Below are positions 45,532 through 56,431 of a stretch of DNA of 64,000 nt, in pieces; position 1 is the stretch's first letter; each line of letters opens with the position of its first letter. The notes under the pieces were generated by a model, which was given only the letters and a program-made list of their open reading frames with translations, did no database searches and was not told the origin of the DNA. The translations under genes were made by a program, and so were the position numbers. Source of the stretch: Diplosphaera chodatii (Eukaryota > Chlorophyta > Trebouxiophyceae > Prasiolales > Stichococcaceae); contig JAALGY010000012.1 of the NCBI GenBank assembly GCA_032358165.1, positions 868,001 through 932,000 of the forward strand. The letters are read 5' to 3'.

Positions 45532-45893
45532 GGCTGCTGTGTTGCGTGTGTCGAAAGTGTGGAGTTTGACCCCCTTCTTCGCCCTGCGGTGATCGCAGAG
45601 GTTGTTCAGTGACTTCGTCAGTCCGCAGATTGCTCTACTTCAGTGCCACAGCGCTGACGACTGCAAACACTGTCAGCTGCGCCGCCTCACCTGGCGGACT
45701 CCGGAGGTGTTGTGCGTCTGTATACGCACAAAGAGGCCGAGCCAGCAGCGCTGCGACACAGTGATGAGCCGCCTGGTCAGGGTTTAAAGGTGCTGGGTCG
45801 CCGAAAAACCCTCCTCGCGGTGAAGCGGCTGCGCTTGCGTGCACGCCTCCCTCTTGAAGTTGCAGTGCCAGGGGCCCAGGGAGGTTGCCCAGC
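45532..45893. promoter_or_regulatory. Bidirectional promoter region of RPL30 and RPS25
   Basis: Two ribosomal protein genes diverge from this 362-bp stretch. It holds GGGTTTAAAGG near 45779 and GAAAAACCCTCC near 45802, which resemble the AAACCCT core of the plant telo-box found in ribosomal promoters, once on each strand. There is no canonical TATA box by eye. Confidence 0.6.
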
Positions 45894-46768
45894 ATGGTGC
45901 GTGAATGCTGTGCGATACGTGCGCGCTCTGGCCTGCTCTGTGAGCGTCTTGAGTTGTCAGACATCAACTCCGGGAGCAATATCAAGGGAGTGTTGCCCTC
46001 CTGTTGCAGGCTCCCAAGGTTCAGGCGTCGAAGGAGGCCAAGGCAGCGGCTGCTGCTGCGAGCAGCAAGGGCAAGAAGAAGGTGCTTACTGCTTGCTGGC
46101 GGCTTGAGCCCCATGTGTCCCTGCTGTGCGGCGGTGATGGTTGCAGGAAGCTTGCGCAGGTTCTCAGGGGTGCTCTTCTTGCCGCGCGCAGAAATGGTCA
46201 AAGGGAAAGATGAAGGAGAAGGTCAACAACCAGGTCCTCTTCGACAAGGTGAGCAGCCATCAGCTGCGGGTAGCGGAGTTCCAGCCAAGGCATGCAGCAC
46301 AGACATGGGGCCAAGGGCCACGATGGGCAGACCATCGATGCTGTTCCGCCACGAACATCACGGCGAAGTGGAGCCTTGCTGCTGGCTGCACCGCAGTGGT
46401 GCTCGACATCATTGCTGACACCTGTGTATGTTGGCCTGCTGTGCAGGGCTCATATGACAAGCTGATCGCCGAGGTGCCCAAGTACAAGATGATCACCCCT
46501 TCAGTCCTGGCCGATCGGCTCAGGGTGAGTCGTGCTCTGCTGCTGACTATGTGAGAGTACCTTTAGACCCGGCCTGATGTCTGCCTTCTCAGTGATGGGT
46601 GGTGCGGATGGACCGATGGTGGTGTGATACTCCAACCGCTTGCAGATCAACGGCAGCCTGGCGCGCGCCGCCATTAGGGATCTGGCGGAGAAGGGCACCA
46701 TCCGCGTGGTGTCAAAGTCGGGCCACCAGGAAATCTGGACTCGTGCAACCAACACTGATGCCGCCTGA
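45894..46768 (+). CDS. RPS25: Small-subunit ribosomal protein eS25
   Basis: Component of the cytosolic 40S subunit, needed in other eukaryotes for some IRES-driven initiation. Five exons: 45894-45896, 46010-46081, 46192-46248, 46447-46524, 46646-46768, giving 110 residues. The first coding exon is just the ATG, directly followed by a GTGCGTG donor. The rest reads [79 protein letters not shown] and [14 protein letters not shown], which is eS25 throughout. A TGTAA word at 46961-46965 may be its polyadenylation signal. Confidence 0.97.
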
Positions 46769-47058
46769 GCTGGCACCAGCGGAAGCTAGGTTAGCTGGGT
46801 TATCGGACACTGGGGCAGGCTTGCTGGTCCTGGCCGTGGGTGGACGTTTTGTGCGAGGGCGATGTGGGGCGTTGCTCCTCAAGGGTGAATGCTGGGCGGG
46901 ACATGCTGGCAGCTTGGGGGAGTTGCATGCTTCGCAGCATTGCAGTATGGCCTGACCAGCTGTAAGCACTGGCGGTCACATGCATGGCTGTACCAGAAAA
47001 GACAGGCACCAGTAGCCTCTGGACAAGCACGATGCTACACCTCCTGGCAGATGTAGCA

Positions 47059-48247
47059 CTACAGATTCGGCTGTGCGATGCAGTCACGCACACTTTCCAG
47101 AAAGTCTCGCATGCGGCGTACATCATCCTGCGGCAGTGCAGCGATCACATGACCGCGCGGGTGCCTGATGATCTGTGAGTCCTGGAAGCAACCCGCCAGC
47201 CTGTCTGCAACTGGCTTGACGAAATCTCGATCACCTGCGCACAGCACGTCCTCGAAACCTTCAGGACCACGACGAAGCAAACGGGCATGGCCACGACAGA
47301 GAGTGCGCACGAAGTGGAAACGCGCTGATAGTTGGCTGACAGCATGCATCAATGCAACACCTATGACATGCAGCGACGGGCAGGCGATAGGCTGCATGTA
47401 GGCGGAGCGATGCTCGTCCAGGCGTGACATGACGCCGGCAAAAAGCAGGCAGAGTTTCAGCCTGTCCACGTCTTGCAGCAGCTCGCCTTGTTGCTGATAG
47501 CTGGCCACAAGCGCTGCAATGGCTGCACCCTGCACATGCATCACGACCTGTAACATGGCACTCGACTGTGTTCTGCAAGTGTACTCTGATTGCTTCTCAC
47601 TTGTCGGCCACTGCTTACCTGCGAGAAGCCGCACAAACCATGGATGGGCGCATGCTCCCTGAGCTTGCTTTCTATGTGTTTCACAGACTCTGAGAAGCCC
47701 AGACACTGCATGGGACCATCACCATTGCTCCTGACAAAGTTCCACCTGCAACCTGCTATGTGTATGTAAGGCGCCGCACTACTGCAAACACATGCGATAC
47801 AGCTCAAGACATCTCGGGAACCTCGAACACAATCCGCTAACCATTCTCGGTATGGCGGATCAAAGAATGGCTGCACATCAGCAGGAATGGGGCCAGATGC
47901 CTCGTGCGGAGCGTCGATGTATATCTGCAAACATCACATGGGTATGGCTCATGGCGTGGCCTCGATCGGTATGTGTCCAAACAAGTACAGTATCTGCAAT
48001 CAATGTTGACGCACACCATCTCCACCAAATCTTTCAGCTGCACATCCAAGCCCGATATTTGCATCTGCAAACCGTATCAATGTCACAGTTGGGCCGCAGG
48101 CAAGCAATGACTCATCAGCATAGCACATCATCGACAAATGTAACATGACGATGCCGGTGTGGGTCTGACCTGCTGCCTGAAAATGGCGGCAGATGTGCGG
48201 AAGGAGTGGAGCATCAGCAGCCGCAACCTCAGAGGCGGTCCCGTCAT
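47059..48247 (-). CDS. FSH1-family serine hydrolase (OVCA2-like), 300 residues
   Basis: FSH proteins are alpha/beta-hydrolases of uncertain substrate, probably esters. Four exons: 48247-48170, 48064-48017, 47924-47619, 47529-47059. It begins MTGPPLRLRLLMLHSFRTSA, the family start (LCLHG is LMLHS here), followed by VQLKDLVEM, YIDAPHEASGPIP and FFDPPYREWLADC. The nucleophile elbow GFSQGAAIAAL spans the last intron and is complete. The acid region is DVLCAGDRDFVKPVADRLAG and the histidine motif IIRHPRGHVIAALP. All three catalytic residues are present. The stretch between ADCVRG and RWNFV is read through in frame; an unseen intron may lie there. The gene is head-to-head with the unknown gene at 48770. 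Confidence 0.88.
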
Positions 48248-48769
48248 GGCCGAAATCTGCCTTTGAGGGCCTGTTGAGGTCCAGCCTGGCGCTGCGTTTC
48301 TGCTCATACAGTGTAGGCTCAGGTGCGGGACTCCGCCATGTGCTACCGCTGTGCCCCAACAGTCCTATATACTAGTGCGGTCAGCGGCCATATAACCACA
48401 TGACAAAGTCACAAATCTGTTCACTACGCTGCAGATGTGAAGCGTATCGCCCTGAATGCACTAGAACTGATGCGCATATACAGCAGGGATCAATGTCTTA
48501 TTTGCAGAGTGCTGGCCGGCTGCTCAGCACGAAGATACACGAGAGGCGACGAGCCGGTGCGCAAATGTCCATCAGCACTATGAGCTGAATAAGATGTCCG
48601 GCGGTAGTTCATCGGTAAGAATGCAGGCCGTTGCACAATTAGTCATTGGTCCCCGCCAAGCGATTATCATCGACTCGGCCATTGCAACCAAGTTGCTGGC
48701 CAAGCCGGTTCGACGACATCAGCATCAGCATCAGCAGGCCAACTTGAACGCCACCGTCGAACCGTCATC
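48248..48769. other. Intergenic region between divergent genes
   Basis: It holds the 5' regions of the FSH hydrolase (minus) and the unknown gene (plus). A short CATCAG triplet run lies near 48717-48736. No gene was recognised. Confidence 0.4.
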
Positions 48770-51187
48770 ATGGATCAGGCTCTGTTGAGTCCATATGTCA
48801 TGCTGGCTGCGGCCACAGTTGGCAAGGCCATCAGCAGGAAAGCACTGGACACGCTGGCTCGCTCCAGTCTCAACGGCATCTCGACAGCGCTCAACCAACG
48901 CTTCCAGGGCGACAGAGAGGTGGTCAACGGGCCGCGATAACATGCCGTTCTGAGTTCGAGAGCGGCAGCAGCTGCACACCATCATCAACTGTGGCTGCTG
49001 TGTTGATCACTCTACAAGAGGCTGTCCACCGGCTTTACCCCACAGGTGCAAGCTCTGAAGTCCGAGCTGGAACTGAAGACCAAGGTGCTGCTCATGCCGG
49101 TAGATGCATGCGTCAGGCATGCGCTGCATGGAAACACGGTGAGCGGTGGAGTGGCATGCCCATTGGCAGTGCGCATGCACGCACTCATGAACGATGCTCA
49201 CCACAATGCATCAGCAGTCACAGGACGAGGACTAGTTCTGTGAGGCAGCACTTGCTTACATCGACACTACGGACAGATATGCAACCATGCGCAGGTCCTG
49301 CAAGGCGCAGTGGAGGTTGTAATGGAGGCGCTGCGCCAGATCGCGGCTTTCGAGGAGGCGGTGCAGGCGCAGGACCTGGCCGCAGCGCGCGGCGACCGAA
49401 GTGGCTGTGCTGACATCATGACCGCAGCCCAGGCTTGCGCCCGGCTGCAGAAACTCATCACACAGGTCTGCACCTCATCATCTGAACCATAGCTCAGCAT
49501 CGCATGCAGCACTCCATCCGTCAGACGGATTGTGTAGGCTGTGCAATTGGCAAGCATTGTGCCCTGCATGCATTGTGCCACGCCTGCTGTGATCTCATGG
49601 GCCAGCTCAATTCTCGTACCAATGCAGCTGGACACACTGGTGCCGTTCTTCACCATGGCAGTCGCCAGCTCGGGGCTGGCCACTGCAGGCGCAGGCCAGA
49701 GTGTGCTATCTCCCGCTCACCTGATCTTTGCATCCAGCGCACTCACTGCTGCAGCTGCTCGTGGCGCCTCTGCATGCGTCTTTGAGATTTACAAGGTAGG
49801 ATATGCATCGTGCACCCTCAGCCTGCTCGACAGCACACATTACCGCAGGCAGTCTGTGCTGCAGTCTATGCACTGCAGTGGATGGGTGCATAGCTCCATT
49901 TGTTTCAGTGAAGTGTTCCCGCAGGCGCGCCTGTACAAGGAGGGTCCATCCCGGGCACAGGGTGGCATGCGCGTGCTGTACCCACTCTGCAGCCTGCGTG
50001 TGCTGACGTCAGATAAGGCTGACAACATGGCCAGAGCACCTGCTGCACCCAATGGCGCGCACAATGCTGCGGCCAAGCCTCCAGCCAGTGGCTCTGGCGG
50101 CATACGCAGCCATGTGCTGCAGATTCAACAGCGTCTGGATGATGGCCTGTACCATGACGATGATGAGACACCAGGCTCTGTGGCGCTGCTCACAGCAGAT
50201 ATTGCAGGTGTGCAAAGTGGGTGTGGCAATGGCCAGTATCATATGTATTATGCATGTACTCTCATTATGTTACGAGCATCGTCCAACCTCGTCCATGCAG
50301 GTCTGGAGTTCAGCACCGCCCACAGCCTAGGCACTGATGGCGACCCATTCAGCCCAGCCCTTGCTGTGCAGATGACACCATCACCTCAAGCTAATTCATC
50401 GGGTGCTATCGAGACCACGAACTTGCACTGTGCAGCGCAATGCACTGACATGCACCCATGGACCTTACCAACACAGTTAAGAGGTTTGACACTTGGGACT
50501 GCAGGTGCCACACCCAGCATATCCAGTGCGGCTGCTGCTGCAGGGCAGCAGCAGCAGCTATTTGTCATACAGTGTGCCTTCGATAACCGAGACGGAGACG
50601 TCGACAGTACAAGCAGCTCCAGCCAGCAGGCATCAAATGGAGACGATGCACTCTCTGATGGCAGCACTGACAGCGGCAGCGTTGCAGACAGTGGCGTGGG
50701 CAGCGCCACACATGACGGTTCAGCTGATGCAGAGGACAACGCTGCTGGGCATGACAGCAGTGCTGACGACACCGCGCCGCAGCAAGTGCTAGGCCGCCTG
50801 GACTATGTGCTGCGGCTGTGCCGGCTGGAAGCGGCTGAGGGTGTCCCCCACACGTCCATCTTTGAGGTGCAGCGAGGGTGCTGCCTGTCTTAAAGCGTTT
50901 GGGTTGCTGCACTGTGGCTCCGATCACCTCTGATGGGTTCCTGATTGCCCAGCAACATAACGTGATCTGGCCTCATTCGGTTGCAGGATGACCTGCTGCG
51001 GCGGGCTCTGGCTCAGGACCCAGTGCTGCAGGGTGGGGCCAGCATGTCTGCAGGAGACATGAGCACGGCGTGCTCAGGCAGCAAGCCCAGTGTCACACCG
51101 CCACTGCGTGCCAGATTATCCAGCAGCGCCAGCATCGGCGATGCCATCCGCGATCTATCGAAGCTCGGGTTTGAGGCCACCAAGTAG
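48770..51187 (+). CDS. Unrecognised 509-residue protein
   Basis: Eight exons with matching phases: 48770-48919, 49046-49138, 49295-49465, 49628-49795, 49925-50207, 50301-50402, 50505-50866, 50987-51187. Exon 2 could end at 49099 instead, giving 496 residues. The N-terminal half is helical: MDQALLSPYVMLAAATVGKA, LKSELELKTKVLL, VEVVMEALRQIAAFEEAV, MTAAQACARLQKLITQ, then a hydrophobic part (LIFASSALTAAAARGASACV). The middle has RVLYPLCSLRVLTSDKAD and an acidic DDGLYHDDDET. Exon 7 is a long Ser/Asp/Ala-rich segment followed by VLGRLDYVLRLCRLEAAEG, and the end has SASIGDAIRDLSKLGFEATK. Codon bias and phase agreement make the gene real, but I recognise no domain. Confidence 0.75.
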
Positions 51188-51482
51188 AGGATGAGATGAA
51201 GGAGTAGAGCCTCAGCAGTCAGGTGCTCGTGTCTTCAGCAGCTTCAGGGATGCTGTAATCAGCCAGCCAATCACGGGTGGCATAGTTTGAGGCAGGGGTG
51301 TCACTGCGAGGCACCGTCTGTAGCTGGCATCGATCAGGAAACTTGGATTGGTTCATGAGGATCAACACTTGTTCACCTAGAACGCTGCGCTCAGAAAGCT
51401 TTACACATGCTACACGCATAACTGCATGCTGCCCGTCCGTGTATCTCATCAGGGACATCTGTGTGCCGACTGGACTTCGCAC

Positions 51483-52040
51483 TCAGAAAAGTGGCGTGCC
51501 CCGAACTGCCTCCACGAGACCCAGGCCCACTATACCAATCATGGCGACGCGGCCGAGCCACAGCTCGTGTGTTTTGTTGAAGAACGCCAGTACGCGCGGC
51601 AGCTCATCTCGGCTGGCAGAGCCATGCAGATCCTTCAAAGAGCGCCCGGCGGCGAACTTGGGCGCTAGCGACGCTACTGAGATGAGCAGGCTGAAGAAGA
51701 CGGCTGCCACAGGATGCTCCGTGGCCTGCTGCAGGACGGTCTTCCCACTCTGCAACTCGCCGAGCGCCATCGCGGCAAAAGACCACATCGCCACCCGCCC
51801 ATTCAGCCGCTCGGGAAGCTCGCCAGCGAATGCGAACACATCCTGGAAATTCTCTGTGTCCCGCCCATACGTCAATGCGCCTTCCACCTTGCCGCTGCCA
51901 CTGGCAAACAGCGAGTCCGTGCCACCCGACGGTTTCTCAACCGCACCCTCCGCACGCACCGCCACGCGCCGCAACCGCGACGCCTGCTGCCTCCGCGCTG
52001 CGCTAAAAGCGCGCAGCGGGCAGCAGGGCACAAAGCTCAC
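51483..52040 (-). CDS. ELIP-like protein of the chlorophyll a/b-binding superfamily, intronless
   Basis: ELIPs are thylakoid proteins made under high light or other stress that bind free pigments and protect against photo-oxidation. The 185-residue frame has no introns. It starts MSFVPCCPLRAFSAARRQQA, an Arg- and Ala-rich transit peptide for the chloroplast. Helix I is ERLNGRVAMWSFAAMALGE, helix II VAAVFFSLLISVASL, helix III HELWLGRVAMIGIVGLGLVE. The two outer helices carry the paired E...GR motif used for chlorophyll ligation and charge pairing in the LHC superfamily. Three helices fit ELIP rather than the one- or two-helix relatives. It lies head-to-head with the HMG-box gene. Confidence 0.92.
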   Translation of the reverse strand: MSFVPCCPLRAFSAARRQQASRLRRVAVRAEGAVEKPSGGTDSLFASGSGKVEGALTYGRDTENFQDVFAFAGELPERLNGRVAMWSFAAMALGELQSGKTVLQQATEHPVAAVFFSLLISVASLAPKFAAGRSLKDLHGSASRDELPRVLAFFNKTHELWLGRVAMIGIVGLGLVEAVRGTPLF

Positions 52041-52606
52041 AGTACGGCACGAGCCCTACAGGGAGACAACACCTCAGCGACTTGCAGAAGATCTTGCAGT
52101 ATGTATTGCTGAGACGGAGCAAGCTATCATGGAGTTTCAGATGGTCACCTGCAATGACTGCAGCTGTGTGGTCGATACATGCAACGCCATGAAGCCTCGT
52201 AAACGGCGGCACGCTGACAGAGCAGGGTTCAGGAATAACCAGATACCACTCGTGTTCGCTACGGATGGCTGTCTGGCCGCGGTTTGCTGCTGCACCTCAA
52301 CATCATCATGGAAGGTGCAGGGGAAGACAAAGGCCAGAGGACTCTGCAGCCCTCGCACCTGAGTTCCCTGTCAGGCTGTTGCTGGCTTAAGCCCGAACGC
52401 GCAACAGCGTGCATGACAAAACTAGAACAGTTTGTAACCTCTCCGCGTCGTCGCGTGGGCAGACGCTTGCGTGGACCCTGGGCGGCCCTGATTGTGGCTT
52501 GCATCCCCCAAACAGCTGGCAGCTCCATGCGCTCCGCTGCTCAGATGCGCACACACACGGTTGGTGCCAGCTGACACCCGTATCCAGACAAGCTGGCCTT
52601 GCCAAG
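52041..52606. other. Intergenic region between divergent genes
   Basis: It holds the 5' regions of the ELIP gene (minus) and the HMG-box gene (plus). No coding signal was recognised. Confidence 0.4.
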
Positions 52607-55600
52607 ATGGCGTCACAGGTACGGATACTTGATCTAGCAGGCCATTGTCATGTAGTTGGCGGTGCGCAAAACTCCGGTGGTCCTGAGACAGCAGGTGCAA
52701 CCCTGAACGCGGCCACAGCAGCATGCTTGCCTGTGATTTGCAGGGGCGGCAAGCTGCACGCACAGATCCATAGGGCCCTTTAGCAAGTGGCGATGGAGAT
52801 GCAGGCACAGCACCATGAGGTGGCCCCGCACCTGCAGAACGGCCTGCACGGCATGGCCAACGGTCTGCACCTGGACGCAGCTGGCCAGCACGCCGCAGCA
52901 GGCGAACAGCAGGCCGGACAACATGATGCACCAGCTGCCGACGGCGCCCTTGCAGCTTCATCAGAGCCGCTGCCGCTGCCAGCAGTGTCAGCAGAACAGC
53001 AGGGTCAGCATCAGGAGGCGCTGCCAGATCACTCCGCGCAGCCGCACCTGCAGATGCTGCCCACAGCGGCCGACCAGCAGCAGCAGCCAGCCCTGCAGCT
53101 GCCCCCTCCCCGGGGCCTACCTCCTGCGGGTCTGCATCCCTGCAATGCTGACCTTCCGTTTCCCGCTTCTTGGCAGCTCCTGAGCGCCAGATTCCCGCCG
53201 TCGGGCTGTCGCGAACCCAGGCTGTAACGGTCGCCCCTGTGCCGCCCTGAGAGTGGAGCAAGTGCCAGCTGGTTACAGGGACCCTCATGCTGCGCAGGGG
53301 CGTACCTCCCGTACCACCATCAGCAGCAGCAGGAGGTGCCGAGAGTGCTGCCGCCGCTGCAGCCGGCAGAGCGGCCTGTGAAGCGGCAGCGAACAGCAGA
53401 CGCTGTTGTGCCCTTCGCCCTGCCGCATGAGTCCGAGGAGGTGTCAGCAGAGCTGCGCAATGCGAAGCCCCTGCCAATGCATGAGCGGGTGCGTGATGGA
53501 CTCTTCAAGTGTGCCTTCCTTAGCGAGAGTAGCGAGCACATGGCAGCCGCCGACGCAGCATGTGCATCGTGATGTTGAATACCCTGTATACACGTACGGA
53601 GCTGCAGGTACACTACGCGTTGCAACTGCCGCCGCTGCGGTATGCAGACCAGATGCAGACATTCGGGCAGCAGTACACACCCTCATCGGTGCCGCACCCT
53701 GTCGTGGTGGTCGGCGGCGCACCCTTGCTCCCGACTGCACAGCCAGTTGGCCACCTGGGGTGAGGCTCTTCGCTACATCAGGCAACACCCCACAGCGACG
53801 AGACCTCGTTACCACATTGCCCAGACTCTCAGGTGTTGCCGGGGTCACGCTCGTGAGCGGCAACTGGGGAAGCCGTCTACCATCAAGGTGGTGATGCACC
53901 CTGCAGGATGGCCACGGGGCCAACGCAGAAGAAGCAGCGGGCCAAGAAGCCAAAGGGCGCGCCGACACGGCCCCGCTCCGCCTATATGTTCTTCCTGGCG
54001 GAGTTTCGGGAAAAGTTCAAGCAGGTGAGGCGGAGATACACATATCAAAATGTGAAGTCTTTGACCCCGGCGTTATTCATGACTACGTGCTCGACAGAAC
54101 GTAAGTAAGCAGGCGGCAGTGATGCGAGACGGTGCTGCGTCACAGTCGGGTCGCTGCAGCGCTGCGCATGCCCTGCAAAGAGTGTTGCTACTAGGTGCCC
54201 CTCACATGCCCTGTGCTGCATGCCGCTGCAGGAGAACCCCGAGGTCACCAAGGTGTCCGACATGGCGCGGTATGCTGGGGAGGCGTGGCGCGCCATCGCG
54301 CCCGAGAGGCGCGCCGAGTACGAGAGGATGTCCGCCGACAACAAGGTATTTTTAAAAATCAAATCACGCGTTGCTGCTGCCGTTGCCCCTGCAGGCCAGA
54401 TGGATGCCGGCGTGCGGTGCAAGCAGGGGGCGCCTCTGGCCTGTCGGCTCCATTTCACAGGGCCTGTGTCCTCCGCCCCACAGCGGGAGACAGCTCCGTC
54501 TCTTGTGGTTCGTTGCTGGGTGCACGTCCGCCTGGTCACGCCTCACAGGAGCCGATGTGGTCTCGAGATGTCGTGCTGTCAACAGGCGGCGTATGCGGAG
54601 GCGATTGCGGCCTTCCATGCGGCCAACCCGCAGCCCGAGCGGGAGCGCCCAGGGGCCACCCCCTCGCGCGGCGGGCGGACCGCGTTCGCGCTGTTCCATG
54701 CGGACTTCAAGCGCCAGTTCAAGGTGCGCTCGCCCCCTTGCAGCACACGCCGCACCCTGTCTGCTGTGTGCGCTGGGCATCAGTCTCGGCGGCAAGTTCG
54801 CCGCTGGTGCCGCACCAGAGCCCATGTGGCTGCTCTTTGAACCGTCATGGCTTGGTGCTCGCCGGTGGCGGTTGCCATTTCGAGCACATACAGAGTAGCC
54901 TGCAGAGCAGTGCTAATTGCCATCGACTGCAGGCCGAGAATCCGGGATCTCCTGCGCCGGCGCGGGAGGTCAGCCAGCTGGCGAGCAACGCTTGGGGCGC
55001 GCTGCCTGCAGGTAGCGCCTGCCCAAGCTTGACCGCTACCTCGCACATGCTCCGCAAGCCTTTTCACAACATGGTGCTCTGTGACCGCAGCGCCCATGAT
55101 GCGCTGGTGGTGTGGACGGGCCTGCCCGCCTGAACAGTCCATCAAGCTATCAGGGGGGTCTAATCCTCCAGTCTACTTCCAGGGCAGTCGTGCTGGACCG
55201 TGCCTCGTGTGCTGGCTGCAGAATCCAGGCAGCAGTACGCGGCGCAGGCGGAGGACAATCGGGCAGATGCTGCGCAGCAGGCCCACGATGCGGGGGGCGC
55301 CGCCGACGGCGTGCACGGGGGCCTCACCGCCGAGGAGGTGCGGCACTGTTGCCAGGCTCCAAGACAAGGTTCAGGACAGTGCGCACTTGCCACACAAAAA
55401 CAGCACCCAGCTGGGCGCATCGTCATGCGAAGCATGTGTGGGCAGCTGCTATCTGCAGCGGAACACAGCGCGGCAGCTGGGGACCAGGGTTCAGGCGGGC
55501 GGCGCCTGCACCTTGCGACCTGTGTGTGTCACAGCGGCACCTGGCCTACTGATGTCTAGGCTCATGTGAGGGGATGCCTCGGCGCCCTCTGCTGCAGGCG

Positions 55601-55985
55601 GAGCAGCTGGGGACCCTGGACGAGGCGGGGGGCGCCTGCGTTATTGAGGAGCTGCCCTTCAACTCCCCCGAGCTGGCGGGCCTCCCCCACAGCGCCGACG
55701 TGCCACAGGTGCGAACAGGCCTTGCATTGTCTCGGAGAGCACGAGTGCAAGCGAATGTGACAGAGATGGTGTGCACAACACATTATAGTGGTGACGCACA
55801 AATTTCATCCCACTGTGTAGAGCGGAATCCAGATCCGAGATGCATTGGGGGGGAATATTGTCACACTGTGCGTGCTGCAGGTGTCGGATGCCAGCACCGC
55901 CCAGGCGGCGAGCCATGAGGAACACATCAGCGGGGCTGATGTGTTTGGGCAGGTGCCAACCGGCGAAGCCTACACTGCCGAGTAA
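52607..55985 (+). CDS. Double HMG-box protein with Gln/His-rich N-terminus (493 residues)
   Basis: HMG boxes bind and bend DNA. Eleven exons with matching phases: 52607-52618 (MASQ), 52784-53129, 53298-53488, 53608-53759, 53907-54024, 54232-54345, 54586-54723, 54933-55011, 55222-55337, 55598-55708, 55881-55985. A start at ATG 52793 is the alternative. The N-terminal 230 residues are Gln/His/Pro/Ala-rich, with a basic ERPVKRQRT patch. Box 1 begins KPKGAPTRPRSAYMFFLAEF, continues ENPEVTKVSDMARYAGEAW and ends RRAEYERMSADNKAAYAEAI. Box 2 is RTAFALFHADFKRQFKAENP, VSQLASNAWGALPAESRQQY, then AAQAEDNRADAA, weaker than box 1. The tail is acidic (DEAGGACVIEELPFNSPELA). It is probably a nuclear chromatin protein; the target is unknown. 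Confidence 0.88.
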
Positions 55986-56431
55986 ACAGCATGTTGCTAA
56001 GGCAATGCATTGCAAGAGGCCAGCCATCACTTGCGGACGGTCTGCTGGCTTACACAGCGTCAATCACAACAACTATATGCTCAAATGCTTGCCTCTATGG
56101 GTTGAGCCTTTAGTGGCACACTGTCACAGTTGAGTGCGCAGGGCTATCAGAAATGACAACCAGTGAGCTGCAACAGGAAGGTCTTGCAGTGCCTGGACGT
56201 GCTGATCCAGGGAGGTTGGTCTTCGTATTACAAATGCCCCTCTCATCCCACAGACCACACAAGCTGTTGCGGCAAACACAAGGTTACACAATGGCAGAGA
56301 TCGCTTGCAGCAGTTGCAACATCGCTGGCTGTTCTGAAACGAGAAGGCCTATCGTACAAAATCATACAACACTGCACCCACTCTCATCACTGCTCTCGAC
56401 TCCCAGTGCACTCATTGCTGCCAGCGCCCAC
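55986..56431. other. Intergenic region, converging 3' ends
   Basis: It lies between the HMG-box stop (plus) and the stop of the coiled-coil membrane protein (minus). No coding signal was recognised. Confidence 0.4.
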
